A DNA stretch of 64,000 nucleotides from Pararhizobium polonicum (GCF_001687365.1 NZ_LGLV01000008.1:310001-374000), one strand, 5' to 3'. Shown: positions 25,675 to 34,756, numbered from the stretch's first letter. Notes: a model not told the origin generated them from the letters alone. Program-made: numbers and translations.

Positions 25675-26583
25675 ATGATCAATTTCCGGCAGCTGGAAGT
25701 GCTGAAGACCTTGCTTGCGACGGGATCGACGATCGCGACGGCCAAGAGCATGGGACTGAGCCAGTCCGGCGTCAGCCGGCTGCTGCAGCAGCTCGAATCC
25801 GACCTGTCGCTCAATCTGTTTGCCCGCGACAAGGGGCGCCTGATCCCGACGCCGGAGGCGACGATTCTGGCGCGCGACGCTGAAAATATCCTGCTCGGAT
25901 TGAACCGCTTCTCCGGACTGGCGGAAGACCTGCGCAGCGGCGCGACGGGGCCGGAGGTCGTTCGCATCGGCTTGCCGAGTAGCATGTGGGAGGATTTTGC
26001 CCCGGCGATGCTGATGGACTATGCCAGGGAATATCCGAGCGTGCGCATCGAAACCTTTTTCGAGACGACCACTGCCATCACGAGGCTGGTCGAGCAGCGG
26101 GTGATCGATTTCGGTTTCCTGCGCTACGAGGGACAGGTGGGGCCGGGCATCGAGATGGAGCCGGTGGCGAGCGGCATCAGTGTCTGTGTCATTCCGGAAA
26201 ACCATGCCTTGGCCGGGCTTGCGGAAATCACGCCAAAGGACTTGCGCAATATCCCCCTGATCCTGATCGGCCGCCAGCGGCCGACACGCATGCTGCTCGA
26301 TCAGACCTTCAAGCGGGCAGGGGTGAAGCAGAACGTCAAGATCGAGACCCACACCAACAGCTCCGCCTGCGCCTATGCCGCGCATGGCCTCGGTATCGGC
26401 ATCATCAGCAGCTTCTATGCCAATCTCTACCGGCATCTGCGAATCGTCCAGCGCCCGTTCGTTCCCGCATCCACCCAGGAGTTCGGCCTTGCAAAGCCTG
26501 CGGGCGTTCCGCCATCACTCGCCGCGCAGGGGTTGATGGATGCGCTCAAACGCCAGATCGCCCTTTCGCAGGAACCGCGCTAA
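25675..26583 (+). CDS. LysR-family regulator (second of a paralogous pair)
   Basis: The 302-residue protein has a helix-turn-helix in GSTIATAKSMGLSQSGVSRLLQQLE and a C-terminal sensing domain ending SQEPR. ATG 25675 has GGAG at 8 bp, better than the TTG at 25669. It is directly upstream of the peptide transporter operon and is the obvious candidate to control it through the inverted repeat at 26659-26682. Confidence 0.9.
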   Translation: MINFRQLEVLKTLLATGSTIATAKSMGLSQSGVSRLLQQLESDLSLNLFARDKGRLIPTPEATILARDAENILLGLNRFSGLAEDLRSGATGPEVVRIGLPSSMWEDFAPAMLMDYAREYPSVRIETFFETTTAITRLVEQRVIDFGFLRYEGQVGPGIEMEPVASGISVCVIPENHALAGLAEITPKDLRNIPLILIGRQRPTRMLLDQTFKRAGVKQNVKIETHTNSSACAYAAHGLGIGIISSFYANLYRHLRIVQRPFVPASTQEFGLAKPAGVPPSLAAQGLMDALKRQIALSQEPR

Positions 26584-26658
26584 CCCGCTTGGCTGGTTGC
26601 ATTTTTCGATGATCCGGCACTGGAAAGCGCGCGCCGCTTCTGCATAGGTCTATGACAA

Positions 26659-26682
26659 AAATGCATAATATTGCGCGCATTT
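26659..26682. promoter_or_regulatory. Inverted repeat upstream of the peptide transporter operon
   Basis: AAATGC (26659-26664), 12 bases, GCATTT (26677-26682): perfect arms about 80 bp before the first permease gene. The size and position suit a LysR activator site. Confidence 0.4.
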
Positions 26683-26761
26683 AGCAAAACCATCATAGTT
26701 CCTTCACAAACAAGCCGGCAAACGGCAGCGATCCCGCATCCAATCGTGTTCAGGGGAACCG

Positions 26762-27706
26762 ATGTTCAGATTTATCTTAAACCGCCTGCTCATGGCGATG
26801 CCGACAGTCGTGATCGTGGCGATCACGGTGTTCGCGCTGATCCGCTTCATTCCCGGTGATCCGGCGGCCCTGATGCTTGGCGATATGGCACAGCCCGATC
26901 AGATCGCCGAAATGCGCTCCGAGCTCGGTCTCGACAAGTCGCTGCCCGAACAGTTCCTGATCTGGGGTGGAAACGTCCTGACCGGCGACTTCGGCCGGTC
27001 GATCGTCAACGACGAGCCGGTACTGCAACTGGTCGTCTCGCATTTCGCCGTCAGCGCGCAGATCATCCTTGTCGCCGTATTGCTCGCCAGCCTGATCGCC
27101 GTTCCGGCCGGCGTCATCGCCGCCTGGCGCCAAAACAGCCTGACCGACCTTGCCCTTGTCGGTACGGCGACGGTGCTGCTGTCGATCCCGACATTCTGGC
27201 TGGGCCTGTTGCTGCTTCTGTTCTTCGGCCTGAAGCTCGGCTGGCTGCCTGTGCTGGGTTATGTCTCGATCGGCGATAACCTCGTCGGCGGCCTGCTCTA
27301 TCTGGTCCTACCGGTGATGACGCTGGTGATCCACGAGATGGGCGTGCTGATCCGTATGGCACGGGCCTCGACGCTGGAAGTGCTGCGGCTGGACTACATC
27401 ACCCATGCGCGGGCAAAGGGCCTGTCCGAAAGTGCCGTTCTCTGGAAACACGCCTTCAAAAATGCCTTCGGCCCCACGTGGACGATGATCGGCCTGATCC
27501 TCGGCAACCTGCTTGGCGGCATCGCCGTTATCGAAACGGTCTTCACCATTCCGGGCCTCGGCCGGCTGATGGTCGACAGTATTTTTCAGCGCGATTATCC
27601 GGTCATCCAGGGCTGCCTGCTGTTCGTCGCCTTGTCCTACGTGCTCGTCAACCTGATCGTCGACCTGCTCTATCCCCTCTTCGATCCGCGTGTGGTGGCC
27701 GAATGA
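26762..27706 (+). CDS. DppB-type peptide ABC transporter permease
   Basis: The 314-residue inner-membrane permease of the dipeptide/oligopeptide/nickel family has six transmembrane segments. It shows the family start NRLLMAMPTVVIVAITVFALIRFIPGDP, with GDP and LGLDKSLPEQ as in DppB. Its stop overlaps the start of the next permease (ATGA). It opens an operon of two permeases, a double ATPase, a hydrolase, a binding protein and an amidohydrolase. Confidence 0.92.
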   Translation: MFRFILNRLLMAMPTVVIVAITVFALIRFIPGDPAALMLGDMAQPDQIAEMRSELGLDKSLPEQFLIWGGNVLTGDFGRSIVNDEPVLQLVVSHFAVSAQIILVAVLLASLIAVPAGVIAAWRQNSLTDLALVGTATVLLSIPTFWLGLLLLLFFGLKLGWLPVLGYVSIGDNLVGGLLYLVLPVMTLVIHEMGVLIRMARASTLEVLRLDYITHARAKGLSESAVLWKHAFKNAFGPTWTMIGLILGNLLGGIAVIETVFTIPGLGRLMVDSIFQRDYPVIQGCLLFVALSYVLVNLIVDLLYPLFDPRVVAE

Positions 27707-28521
27707 AAAATTATACGTTCAATGGCCTCATCGGCGGCATCCTGATCGCTCTATTGCTCGCCGTCGCGGTACTCGGTCTCTTCTGGACCCCATTCGATCC
27801 GATGAAGCTGAGCTTCACCGCCCGCCTCGCGGCGCCGAGCGCGGAGCACTGGCTGGGAACCGATGAATTCGGTCGCGATGTCCTGAGCCGCATCATGGTC
27901 GGTGCCCGCGCCAGCGTCTGGATCGGCGCCCTCACGGTCTCGCTGGCGGCGATTGCCGGAACGCTGATCGGATTGGTCAGCGGTTACGCCCGGGGCTGGG
28001 TCGATGCGGTGATCATGGCGGTCAACAATGCGCTTCTGGCTTTCCCGGGCATTCTGCTGGCGCTGGGCCTGCTCGCCGTCTTCGGGGCAAACCAATACGG
28101 CATCATCTTCGCGCTCGGCATTGCCTACACGCCGTCGATGGCGCGTGTCGTTCGCGGCGCGGTGCTGTCCCTGCGGGAACGGGAGTTCATCGAAGCCTCC
28201 AAGATTATGGGCAATGGCGAACTCTACACCATGATGCGCCATATCCTGCCGAATTGCCTGGCGCCGATCACCGTCCTGTCGACGTCGATGTTCGGCTGGG
28301 CGATCCTGTCGGAGAGCGCGCTGAGCTTCCTCGGCCTCGGCGTGCCGCCACCGGCGCCCACCTGGGGCAATATGCTGGCGGCCGGCCGTCCGTTTATCGA
28401 ACAGGCCGTCTGGCTCGGTCTTTTCCCCGGCCTCTGCATCGCGCTGACGTTGCTCGGCATCAATCTTCTCGGCGACGCGCTCCGCGACAAGCTCGATCCC
28501 CGCATGCGAGGTCTGAAATGA
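27703..28521 (+). CDS. DppC-type peptide ABC transporter permease
   Basis: The 272-residue partner permease shows the DppC markers HWLGTDEFGRDVLSRIMVGAR and the coupling loop EFIEASKIMGNGELYTMMRHILPNCLAPI. ATG 27703 overlaps the upstream stop by 4 bp, and its own stop overlaps the ATPase start. Transports with the preceding gene. Confidence 0.93.
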   Translation: MKNYTFNGLIGGILIALLLAVAVLGLFWTPFDPMKLSFTARLAAPSAEHWLGTDEFGRDVLSRIMVGARASVWIGALTVSLAAIAGTLIGLVSGYARGWVDAVIMAVNNALLAFPGILLALGLLAVFGANQYGIIFALGIAYTPSMARVVRGAVLSLREREFIEASKIMGNGELYTMMRHILPNCLAPITVLSTSMFGWAILSESALSFLGLGVPPPAPTWGNMLAAGRPFIEQAVWLGLFPGLCIALTLLGINLLGDALRDKLDPRMRGLK

Positions 28522-30146
28522 CACAGGAAAGACTTCTCAGCGTGCGTGATCTGACACTCGAGGTTGCCCAGCGCGGCGTCGAGGTGGTGAAGAAGGTCAG
28601 CTTCGACATCGAGCCCGGCGAAATCTTCGGCATCGTCGGCGAAAGCGGTTCCGGCAAATCATTGGCGACGCGCGCGATCATCTCGCTTCTGCCGCCCGCC
28701 ATCACGGTGACCGGCGGGCAGGTAACCTTCAAGGGACGCGACGTCCTGTCGATGAGTGCGGCCGGGCTTCGCGAATTGCGCGGAGCGGAAATCGGGCTGG
28801 TGTTCCAGGAGCCGATGACATCGCTCAACCCGTCGATGACCATCGGCCGGCAGCTGGAGGAGGGGCTGACGCTCCACACCAATGTGCCGGCGGCCACGCG
28901 GCGTGAACGCATTCTCGGCATGCTGCAGCGCGTCGGCATTCGCGATCCGGAAGGCGCGCTTTCGGCCTATCCGCATGAATTCTCCGGCGGCATGCGCCAG
29001 CGCATCATGCTCGCCTCCGTCATGCTCCTGAAACCGGCGCTTTTGATCGCCGACGAGCCGACGACAGCGCTCGATGCCGTCATCCAGCGCGATGTCATGG
29101 AGCTGATGGTCGAACTGACCAAGGCCGAGGGCACGGCCGTTCTCCTGATCAGCCATGATCTGCCGATGGTGGCGCGCTATACCAGCCGTATCGTGGTGAT
29201 GGAAAAAGGGTCGGTCGTCGAGCAGGGCACGACGGAGCAGATTCTCGAAACACCGCTGCATCCCTATACGCGCAAACTGCTCTCATCGCTGCCGATCCGC
29301 GGCGAGGTTCGCACGATCGACACCGTATCGGCGCCGATGATCTCGGCCCGTAACATCGTGGTCGATTATCCCGGCCGCAAATCGTTTTTCAAGAAGGGAA
29401 CGGCGAAGCGCGCGCTGCATGGCGTCAGCGTCGATATCCATGCCGGCGAAGTGGTCGCGCTGGTCGGCGGCTCCGGCTCGGGAAAGACGACGCTCGGCCG
29501 CACCATCGCCGGGCTGGTGAACCAGAGTAGCGGCGAAATCCTGTTTCAGGGTCGTGAACGGTCGGCGGACTGGCAGGACTATCGGCTGAACTGCCAGATG
29601 GTCTTTCAGGATCCTTATTCGTCGCTTGATCCGCGCATGACGATCCTTTCGCTGGTCGAGGAAGCCTTGCGGCTTGTGCCCGGCATTGATCGGGCCGCCA
29701 AGACGAAGCGGGCCTATGAAACGCTCGACGAGGTTGGTCTCGGTACCGAATATGCCCTGCGCTATCCGCACGAGCTTTCCGGTGGTCAACGCCAGCGCGT
29801 TGCGATCGCCCGCGCCATTGCCCGGCGGCCGAAATTCCTGATCGCCGACGAGCCGGTTTCGGCGCTTGACGTCACTGTCCGCGCGCAGGTTCTGACGCTC
29901 TTTTCCGATCTGCAGAAACGCTACGGCTTTTCCTGCCTGTTCATCAGCCACGATCTCGGTGTCGTCGAGCAGGTGGCCGACCGCGTCATCGTCATGCAGG
30001 ACGGCCGCATCATCGAACAGGGCGACCGCAACACGATCTTCGACAAGCCGAAGGAGGCGTACACACGACGCCTTTTGTCGGCCATCCCCGCGCTCGATCT
30101 CAACGAGAACGGCGGGGTCAAACTGAAATGGCGTCTGGAGGCCTGA
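28518..30146 (+). CDS. Peptide ABC transporter ATPase, two nucleotide-binding domains in one chain
   Basis: This 542-residue protein fuses what are two genes (DppD, DppF) in many bacteria, like GsiA or YejF. Domain 1 (~1-260) has GESGSGKS, FSGGMRQRIMLA and LLIADEPTTALD; domain 2 (~280-540) has [26 protein letters not shown] and LIADEPVSALD. Each half ends with the oligopeptide-transporter tail HPYTRKLLSSLP or AYTRRLLSAIP. Both sites look competent. Confidence 0.94.
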   Translation: MTQERLLSVRDLTLEVAQRGVEVVKKVSFDIEPGEIFGIVGESGSGKSLATRAIISLLPPAITVTGGQVTFKGRDVLSMSAAGLRELRGAEIGLVFQEPMTSLNPSMTIGRQLEEGLTLHTNVPAATRRERILGMLQRVGIRDPEGALSAYPHEFSGGMRQRIMLASVMLLKPALLIADEPTTALDAVIQRDVMELMVELTKAEGTAVLLISHDLPMVARYTSRIVVMEKGSVVEQGTTEQILETPLHPYTRKLLSSLPIRGEVRTIDTVSAPMISARNIVVDYPGRKSFFKKGTAKRALHGVSVDIHAGEVVALVGGSGSGKTTLGRTIAGLVNQSSGEILFQGRERSADWQDYRLNCQMVFQDPYSSLDPRMTILSLVEEALRLVPGIDRAAKTKRAYETLDEVGLGTEYALRYPHELSGGQRQRVAIARAIARRPKFLIADEPVSALDVTVRAQVLTLFSDLQKRYGFSCLFISHDLGVVEQVADRVIVMQDGRIIEQGDRNTIFDKPKEAYTRRLLSAIPALDLNENGGVKLKWRLEA

Positions 30147-30147
30147 T

Positions 30148-31011
30148 ATGAACACGATGACGACTTCGAGCAAGGCGGCCGACCGGCTGAATGCGATTTG
30201 CGATGCGCAGTCCTTCATCACCCGCTACTGTGTCCGCAATCTGCTGACCGGCGAAACTTTTGGTCGTGGCGCGGACGAAGAGACCCCGTCCGCCAGCACC
30301 CGCAAGACCTCGATCATGATGGCAGCCCTCAAGGCCGTCGGCGAGGGGCGTCTCGATCTCGATGAGAAGATCGTCTACGAGCAGCGTCTCGCCGAGGAAG
30401 TGGCGAGCGGCATCTTCCGTTATCTGACGCCCGGCATCGTCATCTCGCTGCGCGACGCGATTACCGGCATGATGGTGCTGAGCGACAATGTCTGCACCAA
30501 GATGGTGTTCGAGCGGCTGACGTTGGAAGAGGTCGATCTCTATTGCAAGTCGATCGGCATGAGCGGAACCCATCACCGGTTCCTCATCCCGCCGCTGGCG
30601 CTGTCGCCGGATCATGCGCTGGGCGCGGTCACGACGACCACGGCCGCCGATCAGGTCATGCTCTTGCAGGCCATTCTCGATGCGCAGACGTCAGGGGAGG
30701 CGGCTGCCAAACTCGGCTGTTCGACCGAGCTTTGCCAATACGCGCTGCAAACCCTGAAAAACCAGGTGCTGCGTTACGGCATCCATTCGCGGCTGCCGTT
30801 CGAAACAAAGGTGGCGAGCAAGGGGGGGCGCGGCAAGCGCGGCCGCATGGACGCGGGCATCGTCTACCGCGACGGTGCGCCCTTCTACATCATCGCCGCC
30901 TATACCGATCAGGTGCCGCAGGCGATGCCGGACGGGACGCCGGGATACACGGTGTCTCTCGAAACCATCGGCAGGCTTTCGCGCGCCTGCTGGGACGAAT
31001 TCCAGTCATAA
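30148..31011 (+). CDS. Class A beta-lactamase-fold serine hydrolase without signal peptide
   Basis: This 287-residue protein has all three serine beta-lactamase/penicillin-binding motifs: Ser50-Thr-Arg-Lys53, Ser112-Asp-Asn114 and Lys225-Gly-Gly227. A Glu166-type omega loop is not evident (the equivalent region reads LIPPLALSPD). There is no signal peptide or membrane segment, so it works in the cytoplasm, unlike resistance enzymes. It starts 1 bp after the ATPase gene with GGAGG before ATG, inside the peptide-importer operon. It probably hydrolyses or transacylates an imported amide, ester or peptide (inference); a role in antibiotic resistance is unlikely. Confidence 0.85.
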   Translation: MNTMTTSSKAADRLNAICDAQSFITRYCVRNLLTGETFGRGADEETPSASTRKTSIMMAALKAVGEGRLDLDEKIVYEQRLAEEVASGIFRYLTPGIVISLRDAITGMMVLSDNVCTKMVFERLTLEEVDLYCKSIGMSGTHHRFLIPPLALSPDHALGAVTTTTAADQVMLLQAILDAQTSGEAAAKLGCSTELCQYALQTLKNQVLRYGIHSRLPFETKVASKGGRGKRGRMDAGIVYRDGAPFYIIAAYTDQVPQAMPDGTPGYTVSLETIGRLSRACWDEFQS

Positions 31012-31035
31012 TCAACCATAAAAGAGGGTAGAACA

Positions 31036-32580
31036 ATGAAAACCATTCTCCTTGCCGGTACCATGATGATGGTGCTGGCCGGTACGGCGGCGGCCCGCGA
31101 TATCGTCGTGGCGCAAAGTTCCGATCTGCGCAGCAGCAATCCCGGCGTCAACCGCGACGGCAATACCGACGGTGTGATCCTCCATATCGTCGAAGGGCTC
31201 GTCGGCTATGCCAATAATGGCGAGGTCAAGCCGCTTCTCGCGGAAAGTGTCGACATGGCGCCGGACGGGCTCAGCTATACGTTCAAGCTGCGCGGCGGCG
31301 TGACGTTTCACAACGGCAAGGCTCTGACGGCGCAGGATGTCGTCTGGAACTGGAACCGCTACATGGACCCGCAGACCAAATGGACCTGCATCAAGGACTT
31401 CGACGGCAATGGCGCCGTGCATGTGACCGGTATCACGGCTGTGGACGCATCGACCGTGACGATGACGCTGGAAAGGCCGTCGGCGGTTTTCCTCGGCCTG
31501 ATGTCACGGCCCGAATGTGGCTATACCGGCATCATCTCTCCCGATTCCGTTGCTGCCGACGGTACGTTCGACAAGCCGATCGGAACCGGTCCATTCCAGT
31601 GGGACACGTGGAAGAAGGGCGAATACGTTCACCTTGCCAAGTTTGACGGTTATGTCTCGCCGAAGAACGACGGCAAGCCGGACGGCATGGTGGGATCGAA
31701 GCGGCCGCTGGTTGACGGCATCAAGTTCATGGTCATTCCCGATGCTTCGACGGTCAAGGCCGGCCTGCAATCGGGCGTGCTGGATACGGCTGAAATCTCT
31801 CCCGATCTCATCCCGGAATTCAAGGATAGCGACAAGACTCAGCTGATCATTGCCCGCAACAACGGCAAGAACCTGTTCTATATCCAGACCCGCGATCCGG
31901 TGCTCGGCAAGCCCGCCATCCGCCGCGCCATGGCACAGGCGCTGGATCTCGACCAGCTGGTCGCAGCCGCGTCGAACGGCACCGGCGAAGCGAACGGTTC
32001 GATGGTCTCCTCCGATTCCGTCTATTTCAGCGACGTGCAGAAGAAGCGCCTTCCTTACGATCTGGACGCGGCGAAGAAGGAGCTCGACGCGGCCGCCTAC
32101 AAGGGCGAGCCGATCAGCATCATTGCCAACAAGCGCGGCAACGTGCCGAGCTTCTCGGCGGCCGTGATGGCGCAGGCGATGCTGCAGCAGATCGGGCTCA
32201 ACGTGCAGATCGAGGTGCTCGATTATGCAACACAGGTCGATCGCCGCCGTTCGGGCAACTACCAGATCATCTCGCAGTCCGTCGCCCCGCGTCTCGATCC
32301 GGCGCTGATGTACAGCTTTTATGTCGGCGACAAGGACAAGAATGCCTCGCTGATGTGGGACGATCCGAAGGCACGGGAACTGATGAAGGCTGCCTATGGC
32401 GAGATCGATCCGAAGAAGCGCCAGGCCATTTTCGACGCGTTCCATGAGCTGATGCTGCAGGAAATGCCGGGCATCTTCCTCTACGACATGGTCGATGTCT
32501 GGGGTGCGACCAAGGCGCTGAAGGGCCAGCCGGTCTGGCAGTCCAATGCGCGCCTCTGGGAAGTGTCGCTCGACAAATAA
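31036..32580 (+). CDS. Peptide-type ABC transporter substrate-binding protein
   Basis: This 514-residue periplasmic protein of SBP family 5 (DppA/OppA-like) has a short signal peptide ending at GTAAARD. Family hallmarks: LAESVDMAPDGLSYTFKLRGGVTFHNGKALTAQDVVWNW and PIGTGPFQWDTWKKGEYVHL. It is 24 bp after the hydrolase gene. The ligand could be a dipeptide, opine, gamma-glutamyl or N-acyl compound; sequence alone does not decide. Confidence 0.92.
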   Translation: MKTILLAGTMMMVLAGTAAARDIVVAQSSDLRSSNPGVNRDGNTDGVILHIVEGLVGYANNGEVKPLLAESVDMAPDGLSYTFKLRGGVTFHNGKALTAQDVVWNWNRYMDPQTKWTCIKDFDGNGAVHVTGITAVDASTVTMTLERPSAVFLGLMSRPECGYTGIISPDSVAADGTFDKPIGTGPFQWDTWKKGEYVHLAKFDGYVSPKNDGKPDGMVGSKRPLVDGIKFMVIPDASTVKAGLQSGVLDTAEISPDLIPEFKDSDKTQLIIARNNGKNLFYIQTRDPVLGKPAIRRAMAQALDLDQLVAAASNGTGEANGSMVSSDSVYFSDVQKKRLPYDLDAAKKELDAAAYKGEPISIIANKRGNVPSFSAAVMAQAMLQQIGLNVQIEVLDYATQVDRRRSGNYQIISQSVAPRLDPALMYSFYVGDKDKNASLMWDDPKARELMKAAYGEIDPKKRQAIFDAFHELMLQEMPGIFLYDMVDVWGATKALKGQPVWQSNARLWEVSLDK

Positions 32581-32593
32581 GCCGCGAGCAGAC

Positions 32594-32613
32594 TGCGCCG
32601 CTGCGGCGGCGCA
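32594..32613 (+). terminator. Hairpin after the peptide-binding protein gene
   Basis: TGCGCCGC (32594-32601) and GCGGCGCA (32606-32613) form a perfect 8-bp stem with loop TGCG, 13 bp after the stop, followed by TCTCTCCTGCTCTTT. Such hairpins behind binding-protein genes often raise their expression by protecting the mRNA end. Confidence 0.5.
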
Positions 32614-32706
32614 TCTCTCCTGCTCTTTGAACATGATTGAAGCTGGCGGAGACCGATCCGCCGGCCAGGATTTCCGACGCCAAAAGGCGCGGATGCGAGG
32701 ATACAC

Positions 32707-34149
32707 ATGCCCGATAAATCGTCCCTGCTTTCCCTGGCTGCCGCCATCGATGGAATGGCGCCGCAGTTTACCGCTCTGAGCGATCAGATCTGGGCGTTGG
32801 CGGAGCTGAAATTCGACGAATACCGGTCGTCGGCGTTGCTCATCGAGACGCTTGAGCAAAACGGGTTTTCCGTGCGCCGCAATGTCGCCGATATGGAAAC
32901 GGCGTTCATCGGCGAATACGGCAGCGGCAAGCCCGTCATCGCCTTTCTCGGCGAATTCGATGCGCTGGCCGGCATGAGCCAGGTTGCCGGCGTGGACACC
33001 CAGCAGGCCCTGTCGCCGGATGGCACGGGCCATGGCTGTGGCCACAACCTGCTTGGAGCCGGATCGCTGCTTGCGGCGATTACCCTGGCAAAGCACTTGA
33101 AGGCCGAGAATCTTCCGGGCACCGTGCGCTACTACGGCTGCCCCGGAGAAGAGGGCGGTTCCGGCAAGACCTTCATGGTGCGCGCCGGCACCTTTGCCGA
33201 TGTCGATGCGGCGCTGACATGGCATCCGGCGCCGTTCAACGGGGTCCGTTCGACCAACAATCTGGCGGTCATCGAAACCTATTACCGATTCAAGGGGGTG
33301 GCGGCGCATGCGGCCAACAGCGCCCATCTCGGCCGCTCCGCGCTCGACGCCGTCGAACTGATGAATGTCGGCGTCAATTTCCTGCGTGAGCACATGCCGC
33401 AGGATTGCCGTGTCCATTATGCCATCACCGATGCCGGTGGCCGTGCCGCCAATGTCGTGCAGGCCAAGGCGGAAGTGCTTTACCTGATCCGCGCGCCGGA
33501 AATGGCGCAGGCGCTGGCACTGGCCGAGCGGGTCGAGAAGGTTGCCCGGGGGGCTGCCATGATGACCGAGACAGACGTCGAGACCATTTTCGATACCGCC
33601 TCGACCAATCTGCTTCCCAACCTTACGCTCGAAAATGCGATCCACGACAACATGGTTGCTCTCGGCCCCGTGCCGTTTGACGAGACCGACATCGCTTTCG
33701 CTAAGAAAATCCAGGCAACCTTTACCGACGAGGCGATCAAAAGCAGCATTCGCCTGTACCAGATCAAGAGCGACGTTTTCTCCAACGACAAGATCGATGG
33801 TTCAACAGCCTTGCATCTGGGCTTGCGGGCCTTCGAAGGCCAGTCGCATTTCCGGGCCGGTTCGACCGATGTCGGCGATGTCAGCCGGGTGACGCCAACG
33901 GCACAATGCTGGGCGCCCGCCTGGGCGATCGGCACCAATCCGCACACATGGCAGGTGGTGGCGCAGGGACGAAGCCCGGCGGCGCATAAGGCCATGGTGC
34001 ATGCGGCAAAGGTGCTGGCGGCCACCGGCCTCGATTTGATGACGTCGGAAAAGCTTCGTGATGACGCGAAGGCGGAGTGGCACAACAAGATGGATGGGCA
34101 AGCCTATGTTTGCCCGATTCCGGCTGACGTTTATCCTCAGAAACACTAG
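32707..34149 (+). CDS. M20-family amidohydrolase (AbgB-like)
   Basis: This 480-residue zinc amidohydrolase has GHGCGHN (Cys111, His113), the catalytic/metal Glu pair in CPGEEGG (148-149) and His173 in TWHPAPF. It resembles AbgB, a subunit of p-aminobenzoyl-glutamate hydrolase, and other aminoacylases. No signal peptide. It lies 126 bp after the binding protein gene and probably removes an acyl or aryl group from the imported compound (inference). Confidence 0.9.
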   Translation: MPDKSSLLSLAAAIDGMAPQFTALSDQIWALAELKFDEYRSSALLIETLEQNGFSVRRNVADMETAFIGEYGSGKPVIAFLGEFDALAGMSQVAGVDTQQALSPDGTGHGCGHNLLGAGSLLAAITLAKHLKAENLPGTVRYYGCPGEEGGSGKTFMVRAGTFADVDAALTWHPAPFNGVRSTNNLAVIETYYRFKGVAAHAANSAHLGRSALDAVELMNVGVNFLREHMPQDCRVHYAITDAGGRAANVVQAKAEVLYLIRAPEMAQALALAERVEKVARGAAMMTETDVETIFDTASTNLLPNLTLENAIHDNMVALGPVPFDETDIAFAKKIQATFTDEAIKSSIRLYQIKSDVFSNDKIDGSTALHLGLRAFEGQSHFRAGSTDVGDVSRVTPTAQCWAPAWAIGTNPHTWQVVAQGRSPAAHKAMVHAAKVLAATGLDLMTSEKLRDDAKAEWHNKMDGQAYVCPIPADVYPQKH

Positions 34150-34173
34150 TTTCTGCCGGGACGGCCTGGCCGG

Positions 34174-34722
34174 TCAGAATGTCGGCGGCGTGCAGGCGCT
34201 GATGATCTCGCACGCAACCGGGCCGACGCAGCGGAAGCGATGGGGGCGGCGGCTTTCGAAATAATAGGCGTCGCCGGGTCCGAGAATCCGGCGTTCGTCG
34301 TCGACGGTGACCTCAAGGCGCCCGGATAGAACAATCCCGCCCTCTTCGCCGTCGTGCACCAGCGGTACTTTGCCGGTATCGGCGCCGGGTTGATAACATT
34401 CCTTGAGAATCTGCAGGCTGCGGCCGAACAGGCTGTCGCCGACCTGGCGGTAGGAGATCGGTCCCTTGCCGATCTCGACCAGTTCCTCTGCCTGATAGAA
34501 GGCCTTCTTCGGGCGCTCCGGCTCGAATGCGAAAAATTCCGCAAGTCCTATGGGGATGCCATCGAGGATGCGCTTCAGTGCACCCACGGATGGATTGGAG
34601 GAATTGGACTCGATCAGCGAGATCGTCGAATTCGTCACGCCCGCCCGCTTGGCCAGCTCCCGCTGCGACAGATTGTTGAGGATGCGCAGATGGCGCAATC
34701 GGTTTCCGATATCGACCGACAT
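34174..34722 (-). CDS. puuR: PuuR-like regulator: XRE helix-turn-helix with cupin
   Basis: The 182-residue protein has an XRE-type helix-turn-helix (RLRHLRILNNLSQRELAKRAGVTNSTISLIE, residues ~8-38) and a C-terminal cupin (~105-180). This layout matches PuuR, which controls putrescine use. ATG 34722 is preferred over the reading from 34776. It is divergent from an omega-aminotransferase gene, a common pairing in polyamine and beta-alanine metabolism. Confidence 0.88.
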   Translation of the reverse strand: MSVDIGNRLRHLRILNNLSQRELAKRAGVTNSTISLIESNSSNPSVGALKRILDGIPIGLAEFFAFEPERPKKAFYQAEELVEIGKGPISYRQVGDSLFGRSLQILKECYQPGADTGKVPLVHDGEEGGIVLSGRLEVTVDDERRILGPGDAYYFESRRPHRFRCVGPVACEIISACTPPTF

Positions 34723-34742
34723 GGATTTTCCTGTTTCGCCTG

Positions 34743-34756
34743 TTCGAAATATCGAA
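34743..34756. promoter_or_regulatory. Palindrome in the PuuR/aminotransferase divergent region
   Basis: TTCGA, 4 bases, TCGAA: a perfect 5-bp inverted repeat, 21 bp before the regulator start. It is a candidate operator for the PuuR-like protein. It does not match the E. coli PuuR site. Confidence 0.35.

Noticed and set aside
31504-33645. 713-residue minus-strand frame across the binding protein and M20 genes
   Set aside because: It spans two recognised genes and their spacer; its composition is typical of an antisense frame.
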